A stretch of DNA of 64,000 nt from CAMEON01 sp045531965 (GTDB lineage Bacteria; Bacillota; Clostridia; Oscillospirales; CAG-272), in the NCBI GenBank assembly GCA_045531965.1, contig JAZSFA010000012.1:1-64000 (forward strand), written 5' to 3'. Position 1 is the stretch's first letter. Each line of letters begins with the position of its first letter. The notes below the pieces were generated by a model. The model was not told the origin of the DNA. It was given only the letters and a program-made list of their open reading frames with translations, and searched no databases. Made by a program: the position numbers and the translations under genes. Below, piece after piece: positions 44,296-51,607 of this stretch.

Positions 44296-44603
44296 TTTGA
44301 CACTTTTGAACTTATTTTTCGTCATTTGTTTCAAATTGAAAATAAAAAAATCGGAAAGTTGAACAAAAAAATCGTTCAAACTTACAAACCGATATAGGAG
44401 AATTTGTGCCAAGTGCCGTAAAAAACAGAAGAAACGACAAAGCTATTATTTCGAGAGAACGTGTTTTATTCAAAGTCAAATGAAAGTGTTCATAAATTTC
44501 ACTTGACAGATTCATAAAAATAGTGTAAAATATACTGGTATGAATGGCGTTTGCTGCACTTTTGTAAGTGGGGGATTCGCCAAAACGATAGGGAGGAAAT
44601 AGT
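44296..44603. other. 308-base intergenic region after rpoD
   Basis: AT-rich; contains an imperfect inverted repeat at about 44350-44395 (ATCGG..GTTGAAC / GTTCAA..CCGAT) and the promoter of the next gene at 44503-44531. No gene seen. Confidence 0.55.
44503..44531 (+). promoter_or_regulatory. Promoter of orphan solute-binding lipoprotein
   Basis: TTGACA at 44503-44508, 17-nt spacer ending GTG, TAAAAT at 44526-44531. Confidence 0.75.
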
Positions 44604-47018
44604 ATGAAACGTAAACTCATATGCTTGACGCTGAGCATATTGATGTTGCTGTCTTGTCTGTTGACGAGCTGCGGTGAAAAAACAACTGAAAAGGAAGAAG
44701 AAACCGTAGACAACAGCGCAAAGACCATTACCATGTGGGTAGTGACCGAAGATGAAACGACCGAGCAGGCGCAGAAACTGGTGAACGAAGCGTTTACCAA
44801 GGTCACTAAGTCCAAGTTCAAGACGAACGTTGTGATTAAGTTCTGCACCGAGGATGAATATTATGAGAAGCTTGAGGCGGCAATTGAAGCCAATCAGGCA
44901 GATATTGAACTCAAGGAACAGCATGATAAGCAGTTGAGAATCTACCTCCGTAACCACAAGGGCGAGGACGGCAAGACCACCGAACAGCTGAAAGCTGATT
45001 TCTATTTAGCCAACCCTCAGTTCGCTAAGTTCCAGAACGTTGTGGAAGAAGAGGACGACGAGGAAGGCGCAGAGGTTACGGAAGAAGAAACCGTGCTCAA
45101 CGATTACGGTATCGTCGAGATCAAGTATCCCGATGAGAAGGAAAATCAGGTTGACATTTTCTATCTCTCCGGTTATGACAAGTACATGGAGTACTATAAT
45201 AACGAATGGCTCGCTTCCTTGAGCGAGGAACTTTCCACTTCCTCCAAAAAGCTGAAGACCTACATTTCTTCCTCCCTGCTTCAGGGTGTAGAGATCGAAG
45301 GCGGTGTATATGCGATTCCCAACAACGTGGCAATCGGTCAGTATACATACATGATGGTCGAGAAGGAACTGATGGATCTTTACAGACAGAAGATCAGTAA
45401 CGTCAACAGCGTGCTGGACCTGAGCACCTTCCTGAATGACGTGACCAACTACAACGAGTCTAACGGCTATACTCCCGATTCTCCCGAATATGTGGTGCCT
45501 CTGGCGTCCACCTTTGAGGAGTGCATGCGTATGCTCGTGTGGTATTGGGAGCTGTACTATACCGACATGTCGGTGTATGAGACCTACTTCGATGAGACCC
45601 TCGGTCGTAACTACGTGCTCCAGACTGAGTACGAAGTAACCACGACCAGCACCGATGAAGAAGGCAATGAAACCACAAAGACTGAAAAGTTCCTGACTTC
45701 CAAGGTTAAGCCCGATGTCATTTACCTCACCGACGAAAATGGCAACTACCTGGACGCAGACGGCAATGTTCTCAATTACAGATATGAGATCTCTGAGGAA
45801 GTCGGATATATTATGGATTCCAAGGGGAATATTAAGCAGGATCCTCGTGCTGTAAACCCCCTGTACCTGGTGGATGAAAACGGATATACCGTAACCGCTG
45901 AGAACGATAAGCGCGTGATCATCGACGGTGAAACCTCTGTTGACTCTTATGGTAACACCAAGCCTACCTATGTGTACGGCTATGAGAAGGCTTCTGACTT
46001 CTCCATTCTCGGTAGCCTCCAGCTGGATGCCGCTACCCGTACCCGTGGCGGTATCAACCTCGGCTTCAATAGCTTGTTTACCCAGAGCGATTACCGTGAG
46101 GTGCTGTCTACCCTGATGAACTATAAGTACGAAGAATACTATGGTGAAGTCAAGGAAGGTCAGCGCGCAGCTGTTTCCTTCGTGAAGGGCGATGCTCGTA
46201 TTAAGCTGGAATATGAAGAGAACGGCGTTTACGTGGATCCCGAAACCAACCGTGAGTATTATGCTCTGGTTGCTGAATATCCCGAAGCAACCGAAGAAGA
46301 ACTGTACGGTAACATGTTTGCTGTTTATGCCAACTCCAACAACTTGGCACGCAGCATGAAGGTTGTGACCTATCTGAACACCAATGCCGAATTCCGCAAC
46401 CTCCTTCAGTACGGTATCGAAGGCAAGCACTACGAGCTTGAGAAGGTCATCACAACCGACGATCTGGGCATTGAAACCGAAAAGGTTCAGGTCAAGCTTC
46501 TGCCCGGTACCTCTGAGGATGAATACGGTATGTACCGCATGGATATCGAGAAGACCGGTAACTGCTTTATCGCTACGCCCACCGCTGAGATGGGTGGCCC
46601 CGATGCTTGGGTATACGCCAAGATGCAGAACAATGACTCTCTTATCAATCCTCTGCTGGGCTTCGATTTTAACATCATGACTGCCGATGCGGATTATGGT
46701 CTTGACGTAACCTTGATCGACCAGATGAATGCTTTGAGTGAATCTACCTGGATCCTTATCAGCCAGTGCCAGTCTTTGGAGGATCTTGAGTATTTGATGG
46801 ACAATGACGTCAATGGCTTTAAGAAGCTCTTTGCTTCCAGCGCCGGCAATGTGAAGCTGAACAAGGCGACAAATCCCAACTACGATCCTTCTATGCCTCA
46901 GGGCGCAGATGGTCCTTCTGAGCAGGTTGCTGATACAAGCGGTAGCTCGCCTTATACCATTTATCAGTCTTGGTTGACGCAGTATGGTTATGCGTACGTT
47001 CCCGCAACCGGCAATTGA
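44604..47018 (+). CDS. Orphan extracellular solute-binding lipoprotein (SBP family 1-like)
   Basis: An 804-residue predicted receptor. The lipoprotein signal ends 'LLSCLLTSCGEKTTE' (lipid Cys near 23). 'KTITMWVVTEDETTEQAQKLVNEAFTKVTKSKF'-like sequence opens the first lobe, and 'LLQGVEIEGGVYAIPNNVAIGQYTYMMVEKEL' near 228-260 is the hinge region typical of these receptors. An inserted block (about 330-460) contains repeated short motifs of the type 'D.NGNYLDADGNVL', 'DSKGNIKQDPR' and 'DENGYTVTAEND', unlike ordinary solute-binding proteins. GGGAGG lies 8 nt before the ATG. It has its own promoter and terminator and no permease neighbours. Substrate unknown. Confidence 0.8.
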   Translation: MKRKLICLTLSILMLLSCLLTSCGEKTTEKEEETVDNSAKTITMWVVTEDETTEQAQKLVNEAFTKVTKSKFKTNVVIKFCTEDEYYEKLEAAIEANQADIELKEQHDKQLRIYLRNHKGEDGKTTEQLKADFYLANPQFAKFQNVVEEEDDEEGAEVTEEETVLNDYGIVEIKYPDEKENQVDIFYLSGYDKYMEYYNNEWLASLSEELSTSSKKLKTYISSSLLQGVEIEGGVYAIPNNVAIGQYTYMMVEKELMDLYRQKISNVNSVLDLSTFLNDVTNYNESNGYTPDSPEYVVPLASTFEECMRMLVWYWELYYTDMSVYETYFDETLGRNYVLQTEYEVTTTSTDEEGNETTKTEKFLTSKVKPDVIYLTDENGNYLDADGNVLNYRYEISEEVGYIMDSKGNIKQDPRAVNPLYLVDENGYTVTAENDKRVIIDGETSVDSYGNTKPTYVYGYEKASDFSILGSLQLDAATRTRGGINLGFNSLFTQSDYREVLSTLMNYKYEEYYGEVKEGQRAAVSFVKGDARIKLEYEENGVYVDPETNREYYALVAEYPEATEEELYGNMFAVYANSNNLARSMKVVTYLNTNAEFRNLLQYGIEGKHYELEKVITTDDLGIETEKVQVKLLPGTSEDEYGMYRMDIEKTGNCFIATPTAEMGGPDAWVYAKMQNNDSLINPLLGFDFNIMTADADYGLDVTLIDQMNALSESTWILISQCQSLEDLEYLMDNDVNGFKKLFASSAGNVKLNKATNPNYDPSMPQGADGPSEQVADTSGSSPYTIYQSWLTQYGYAYVPATGN

Positions 47019-47057
47019 TCAAAAAGCCAAAAAGCATATTAGAATGAACCAATAAGC

Positions 47058-47097
47058 AAAAGGGTAGCCTCATCTTAGATGACGGGTTACCCTTTTG
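47058..47097 (+). terminator. Terminator after the solute-binding lipoprotein
   Basis: A long imperfect stem: AAAGGGTAGCC with GGTTACCCTTT outside and TCATC / GATGA inside, ending in TTTTG. Confidence 0.75.
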
Positions 47098-47120
47098 TGT
47101 CCATGATGAAAGAGAAAAAC

Positions 47121-47765
47121 ATGAAAAAGAGATATACACATTTGGTTTGGGATTTTAACGGTACGATATTGGATGATATACAGCTGGGCATCGACTGTGT
47201 TAACGTTATGTTGAAAAAACGTTCTTTGAAGACCCTGGATAGCGTTGAAGCCTACCGTGCCATTATGCGTTTCCCCGTCATTGATTACTACCGAGATTTG
47301 GGATTCGATATGGCAACAGAGGATTACTATCAGATTTTAGCTCCTGAGTGGGTAGAAATGTATCTGGCAGGTGAACCGAATTGCCGCATGATGGCAGGCG
47401 TACAAGATGTATTGGATGCAGCCCGTGATGCAGATGTGAAACAAATGGTGATTTCAGCCACCAAAAAGGACCAGCTGATGCGACAACTGCATCGATTGGG
47501 CATTACCGATTATTTTGATGAAGTGTTGGGGCTGGACAATTTCTACGCTGCCTCTAAAACTGATTTGGCAAAAGTCTGGCGCGCAGATCATCCCGATGCC
47601 GTTGTGCTGTGTGTGGGAGACACGGATCACGACGGGGAACTGGCAGACATTCTGGGCGCGGACTGCCTTTTGTATACCGGCGGTCATCAGTCGAGGGAGC
47701 GGCTGTCTGCTTGCGGGAAACCATTGATCCATCATATCGGTGAGATCACCATGTATCTTTTGTAA
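47121..47765 (+). CDS. HAD-family hydrolase with DxNGT nucleophile motif
   Basis: A 214-residue HAD-superfamily protein with a helical cap (about 20-85). Motif I reads 'VWDFNGTILDD': the nucleophile Asp is present, but the usual second Asp (general acid/base in DxDGT) is Asn. Motif II is 'QMVISATKKDQL' near 125, motif III Lys near 160 and motif IV 'VLCVGDTDHDGELADILGADCLLYTGG' near 175-200. Overall pattern is phosphoglycolate-phosphatase-like. The ATG at 47121 is chosen for AAAGAG upstream and because the motif starts there; earlier in-frame ATGs lie in or next to the preceding terminator. Substrate unknown. Confidence 0.85.
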   Translation: MKKRYTHLVWDFNGTILDDIQLGIDCVNVMLKKRSLKTLDSVEAYRAIMRFPVIDYYRDLGFDMATEDYYQILAPEWVEMYLAGEPNCRMMAGVQDVLDAARDADVKQMVISATKKDQLMRQLHRLGITDYFDEVLGLDNFYAASKTDLAKVWRADHPDAVVLCVGDTDHDGELADILGADCLLYTGGHQSRERLSACGKPLIHHIGEITMYLL

Positions 47766-47781
47766 AAACAAGTCTTGTTGC

Positions 47782-47824
47782 ATGAGAAAACCCTCCTTGT
47801 GAAAGGAGGGTTTTCTCATTTTTT
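47782..47824. terminator. Bidirectional terminator between convergent genes
   Basis: ATGAGAAAACCCTCC (47782-47796) pairs perfectly with GGAGGGTTTTCTCAT (47805-47819), followed by TTTTT. The stop codon of the gtrA-family gene lies in the right arm. Confidence 0.9.
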
Positions 47825-48292
47825 ATAGACGAAAAATTTCCGCGCCAGATAGTTCCAAATGAATACGATAACGATTGCTACCAAACGGAAAATCTCGTAA
47901 TTATTAAAAATAACGGTGGTGCCAAACCAAATGATCAGGTGGGAGAGAGCCAAACCAATGGCACCTACTGTGAAGTGCCCCAGAAATTCGCCGGTCTTAG
48001 TTTTGGCGCGAGCCTCTTTTGTGCCGAACACGAAGGCGCGAGACAAAAGGAAATTGGTGGTCAAACCACCGGCAAACCCTACTGTCGTGGCAATAATATA
48101 AATGATTTGCTCGTAGATATCAGTGAGTTGTCCCAAGGCGTACTTGCAGATGAAAGAGAAGAGCACATCCACGACTGTCGCAATCCCGCCTACAAACAAA
48201 TAGCGGAAGAACTGGAGAAACCCATTATCAGTGGGTTCAAGGAAAATCGCTTTAACCCGTCCTTTTTTCAGAAGTTCAAAAAACTCTTTCAT
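47816..48292 (-). CDS. GtrA-family membrane protein
   Basis: A 158-residue protein with four predicted membrane helices and the GtrA pattern 'FFRYLFVGGIATVVDVLFSFICKY' ... 'ATTVGFAGGLTTNFLLSRAFVF' ... 'IWNYLARKFFVYKK'. GtrA-family proteins are thought to move or present undecaprenyl-phosphate-linked sugars across the membrane for glycosylation of surface polymers. The ATG at 48292 is one base past the TGA of the upstream flavoprotein gene, so the two are coupled; AGAGGA is the nearest ribosome binding site, with long spacing. It is the last gene of a three-gene operon with the flavoprotein and GT39-like protein. Confidence 0.88.
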   Translation of the reverse strand: MKEFFELLKKGRVKAIFLEPTDNGFLQFFRYLFVGGIATVVDVLFSFICKYALGQLTDIYEQIIYIIATTVGFAGGLTTNFLLSRAFVFGTKEARAKTKTGEFLGHFTVGAIGLALSHLIIWFGTTVIFNNYEIFRLVAIVIVFIWNYLARKFFVYKK

Positions 48293-48293
48293 A

Positions 48294-49997
48294 TCAGTCT
48301 TTTTTGTCCTCTTTGGAGGATTTCTTCTTGCCGATCTCAATACTGATGGGTGGCTTGTATTCCTTTTTGGGAATCTTCTTAACAGTTACATCATGGAAAT
48401 CCTCGGAAGCGGGGGTGGGTGCCATTTCTTCGCTCACTTCGGCTGATTTTTCCTCGTGGTAGGACTTTTCGGTGTTCACGCTCCATACGGCCGTCTTATC
48501 GGTGCTGCCCGCCAAAATGCCTCGTACAGCCTCAAAAGAGGTTGCCATGGAGTGATCCATGTTGTTGTAGCGATGCTGCCCGTTTCGGCCGACACACCAT
48601 AAGTTATCGTAGGTGTTGAGGTATGCGATGAGCTCGTCCATATGCTCATAGGTGTCGAAATATGCGGGATATGCCTTTTTGACACACTCTTTGTGTGCAT
48701 CTAACACATCCTCTCGAGAGGAGATCACACCCATTTTGATCAATTCAGCAACGCCAAGATTAACCCATGCCTGATCGGACATATTCCAGTAGTCGTCACC
48801 TTCGTTACAGAAGTATTCAAGTCCGATCCAAACGTACTTTTCGGGATCCGAGACCATGTAGGGCGACCAGTTGTTAAAAATTTGAATACGCCCCAGCTTC
48901 ACGCCGATGTCTTGCACGTAGATCCAGCAATCGGGCACGATGTTATTGAGGGTTTTCAGATTGGTGGTGTTGACAAGATTCAGTTTGTTCAGAAGAAGAC
49001 CGACGGTGACAAAATCTCGGTAGGGAAGTCCTGCGGCAATATCTGCGATTCTTTCGGGAACATCGGGGAGTCCTGCTACGAGATCTTTTACAGGCATGGA
49101 GGAGATCACAATATCCGCACCCATGCGGCAAACTTTCCCGTCTTCCTCGGTGAAGTGTACGCCGGTGATCTGACCGTTTTCAACATCGAAATTTGTGACA
49201 CGGCAACCTTTGCGAATGACACCTCCCATGGTTTCCACCTCGGCAGCGGCTGTCTCCCAAAGCTGTCCGGGACCGAATTTCGGATAGGAGAAGGACTCGA
49301 TAAGCGAAGTTTCGACCTGTTCTTGCTTTTTGCCGAAGGCTTTGGATGCCATATCTTTGAGAACGGCGCGGATAGAGAGGCCCTTCACGCGCTGTGCACC
49401 CCAGTCTGCCGAAATCTCACTGGGATGGCGTCCCCACAGCTTTTCGGTATAGCCCTCAAAAAACATAGAGTAAAGCTGACGACCAAATCTGTTGATATAA
49501 AAGTTCTCCAAAGAGTCCTCGGGAAGCTTTTTGACCGTTGATCCAAGATAACTGAAGCCTGCCTTGGCGGTTGTCCCCAACCCCATGTTTTTGATGGTGT
49601 TGGCATTCATCTTCACGGGATAATCAAAGAATTTCTTCTTGTAATAAATGCGGGATACACGGTTTCTGTTCAACATGACGCGGTCGCTTTGGTCAGGGTC
49701 AGGACCGCCCTCGGTCAAAGGGACATCTCGCCCTAAAACCTTGTCGTCGTATGCGGGTGCGCCCTGACGGGGCATCAGCGCATCCCACCATGCGTTAACT
49801 TCTGCATCTTTAGAGAAGAAACGATGACCGCCAATATCCATGCGATTACCGTTGTGACGGACAGTGCGGGAGATGCCGCCGATTTCTTGGGATTCTTCTA
49901 AAATAACGACCTGATATTCATCGGATTTTTTGAGAAGCTCAAAGGCAGCTGTGATACCGGCAGGACCGGCACCAATGATGATCACTTGCTTTTTCAT
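48294..49997 (-). CDS. NAD(P)/FAD-dependent oxidoreductase, amine-oxidase/UGM-like
   Basis: A 567-residue flavoprotein. The N-terminal dinucleotide motif is 'VIIIGAGPAGITAAFELL' with the following acidic 'VVILEES' and 'IGGISRTVRHNGNRMDIGGHRFFSKD', a pattern shared by protoporphyrinogen-oxidase and UDP-galactopyranose-mutase-like enzymes. 'YTEKLWGRHPSEISADWGAQRVKGLS' near 185 is also typical. About 65 charged C-terminal residues (after 500) are an extension. Position between a GT39-like glycosyltransferase and a GtrA protein suggests modification of a nucleotide- or lipid-linked sugar. The start codon lacks a direct ribosome binding site but overlaps the stop of a six-codon leader ORF. Confidence 0.85.
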   Translation of the reverse strand: MKKQVIIIGAGPAGITAAFELLKKSDEYQVVILEESQEIGGISRTVRHNGNRMDIGGHRFFSKDAEVNAWWDALMPRQGAPAYDDKVLGRDVPLTEGGPDPDQSDRVMLNRNRVSRIYYKKKFFDYPVKMNANTIKNMGLGTTAKAGFSYLGSTVKKLPEDSLENFYINRFGRQLYSMFFEGYTEKLWGRHPSEISADWGAQRVKGLSIRAVLKDMASKAFGKKQEQVETSLIESFSYPKFGPGQLWETAAAEVETMGGVIRKGCRVTNFDVENGQITGVHFTEEDGKVCRMGADIVISSMPVKDLVAGLPDVPERIADIAAGLPYRDFVTVGLLLNKLNLVNTTNLKTLNNIVPDCWIYVQDIGVKLGRIQIFNNWSPYMVSDPEKYVWIGLEYFCNEGDDYWNMSDQAWVNLGVAELIKMGVISSREDVLDAHKECVKKAYPAYFDTYEHMDELIAYLNTYDNLWCVGRNGQHRYNNMDHSMATSFEAVRGILAGSTDKTAVWSVNTEKSYHEEKSAEVSEEMAPTPASEDFHDVTVKKIPKKEYKPPISIEIGKKKSSKEDKKD

Positions 49998-50014
49998 AAT
50001 ACAAACGGAAACAT
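49994..50014 (-). CDS. Six-codon leader ORF coupled to the flavoprotein gene
   Basis: On the minus strand, AAAGGA 5 nt upstream precedes ATG-TTT-CCG-TTT-GTA-TTA-TGA (peptide MFPFVL). Its TGA overlaps the ATG of the flavoprotein gene (ATGA). The only good Shine-Dalgarno sequence in the interval fits this mini-ORF, not the flavoprotein start 22 nt away, which suggests termination-reinitiation. Alternatively ACGGA-TGTT-TCCGT folds into a hairpin that shortens the distance to the main start. Speculative but directly visible. Confidence 0.35.
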   Translation of the reverse strand: MFPFVL

Positions 50015-50027
50015 CCGTATCCTTTCT

Positions 50028-51440
50028 TTATTTGGCGGGAGTCTCCAAAATCGGAAGGCAACCCGAATACAAAACCGTGGAGATCACACAGGTGGTCAAA
50101 ACAGCGACGGCAACAATGGCAAGCAGGATGCGCGCGGGTATCTTTTTCTTGGTACTTTCCCACCAAAATCCCAGTCCTAAGGCGCCGTAAAGCAGGATAG
50201 AGGCAATATAGCGGAAGTGGATGGTGCAAGTCATAGGATAATCCACGCAGAATTTTACATAATTTCCCATGACCAAAAGCAGCGCTGCTGCAATAAAGCC
50301 TCGCAGGAGGGGAGATTGCTTGTTGGCGCGGATCAGTCCCCAAACCGTCAGTACGGCGAGGAGCAAGAACAGAAGAAGGGTTACCACCATGAGAATCTGT
50401 CCCATGAGGCGTTGGGTGTCTGTTTCCCAAATCAGGGCGTTGTCGTCAAAGAGCGCTGTGCGTAGCGTTTGCGACCAAATATTGTGGTCGGGTGTTGGCT
50501 TTGACCAAGAGGCATCTAAACGAATAAAATCGGACAACGCGGGAAGACCGAATCTTTCTCCCATGGTAAACCCCGAAACGTTTTGCGCGGAATTGGTGGG
50601 GAGCGACTGGACGTAGGTGATGGGGATATCATACAGCCACAGGTTGCGAAGACCCCAGAAAAGCCCTGTAGGAACACAGATGCTGAGGAATACGGCAAAC
50701 TGCTTGATATAGTCTACCCATTTTTTGTCCTTAAAGAAGCGAACCGCAAAAAGGATGGCAACGGGGGGCGCAATGAGCGCCACAGTCAGCTTGGTCATCA
50801 TGCCAAGACCGATGCAAAGAGCAAGGAAAATAATGGTTTTTTTCTTGGGTTCGCGATACCAACAGACGGCAAAATAGACTGCCCATACCGTAAACATGAA
50901 GCTCAAAGCGTCATTGTTCAGTGCCAAGGACAAATAGGATAGCGTGGGATGAAAGGACACTAACGCAACGCCCAGAAGCAGGGGAACGCCTTTGATGTCA
51001 AATAGTTTAAGAATCTTGTAGATGCCGATGACAGACAGGAAAATTGCGACGCAGGGAAGATACTGTGTCAATTCCCAGGCTTGTGCATCGGGGATACCCA
51101 GCATATGAAAAATCCCGAGAACTAACGCGGCACACGTGTGGAAAAACGGGGGATTGTAGAAAGACCATCGTGTTGTGGGATTAAAATTCGGGAGAGCCAT
51201 CTTGCGGCAAATATACTCGATATATCCCAGATGTCCCGAGCCTAATTTGTCCGATGCTAAGCCGGTGACATAACCCAGATCGTGTTTTGACACGTCAAAG
51301 GGTGTCAGATGGGTATAGTAAAGACGAAGCACAAAGCCTACGGCAATGGTGAACAAACAGAGAAGAGAAAAATAGTCGTGGTTTTTAGCTGCATCAAGCA
51401 GACGCGGCGCAGACTTTTTGTTTTGAGACGGTGAAGCCAC
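50028..51440 (-). CDS. GT39/PMT-like membrane glycosyltransferase
   Basis: A 470-residue protein with about 11 predicted membrane helices. The first extracytoplasmic loop contains 'DVSKHDLGYVTGL', and 'NPTTRWSFYNPPFFHTCAALVLG' follows, matching the acidic and 'YNPP.F' features of lipid-phosphate-sugar-dependent (ArnT/PMT-type) transferases; 'FHPTLSYLSLALNNDALSFMF' near 160-180 is also typical. It probably transfers a sugar from a polyprenyl-phosphate donor on the outer face of the membrane. The start is GTG at 51440 with AAAGGAG 6 nt upstream. First gene of the operon with the flavoprotein and GtrA protein. Acceptor unknown. Confidence 0.82.
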   Translation of the reverse strand: MASPSQNKKSAPRLLDAAKNHDYFSLLCLFTIAVGFVLRLYYTHLTPFDVSKHDLGYVTGLASDKLGSGHLGYIEYICRKMALPNFNPTTRWSFYNPPFFHTCAALVLGIFHMLGIPDAQAWELTQYLPCVAIFLSVIGIYKILKLFDIKGVPLLLGVALVSFHPTLSYLSLALNNDALSFMFTVWAVYFAVCWYREPKKKTIIFLALCIGLGMMTKLTVALIAPPVAILFAVRFFKDKKWVDYIKQFAVFLSICVPTGLFWGLRNLWLYDIPITYVQSLPTNSAQNVSGFTMGERFGLPALSDFIRLDASWSKPTPDHNIWSQTLRTALFDDNALIWETDTQRLMGQILMVVTLLLFLLLAVLTVWGLIRANKQSPLLRGFIAAALLLVMGNYVKFCVDYPMTCTIHFRYIASILLYGALGLGFWWESTKKKIPARILLAIVAVAVLTTCVISTVLYSGCLPILETPAK

Positions 51441-51482
51441 GGAAAACTCCTTTCTGTGGAGGAAAAATATACATATATGAAT

Positions 51483-51511
51483 AGTATACCACAGATATGT
51501 GCTCTTTTCAA
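51483..51511 (-). promoter_or_regulatory. Promoter of the GT39-flavoprotein-GtrA operon
   Basis: Minus strand: TTGAAA (51511-51506), 17-nt spacer ending TGTGG, TATACT (51488-51483). Confidence 0.75.
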
Positions 51512-51559
51512 GAGGTATCGGTAAATTTATAAAAAATCACAGGATTTTGGTGTTGTTCG

Positions 51560-51590
51560 AAAAAAGAAGGGCTGCCGTTTTGGGCAACCC
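51560..51590 (-). terminator. Terminator of the secreted glycosidase-like gene
   Basis: On the minus strand GGGTTGCC pairs with GGCAGCCC (one G-U), followed by TTCTTTTTT. Confidence 0.75.
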
Positions 51591-51607
51591 TTCAGAATTT
51601 CAAAAAA

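Noticed and set aside
44350..44395. Inverted repeat after rpoD as a terminator
   Set aside because: The stem is interrupted and no T-tract follows on the plus strand; retained only as an intergenic note.
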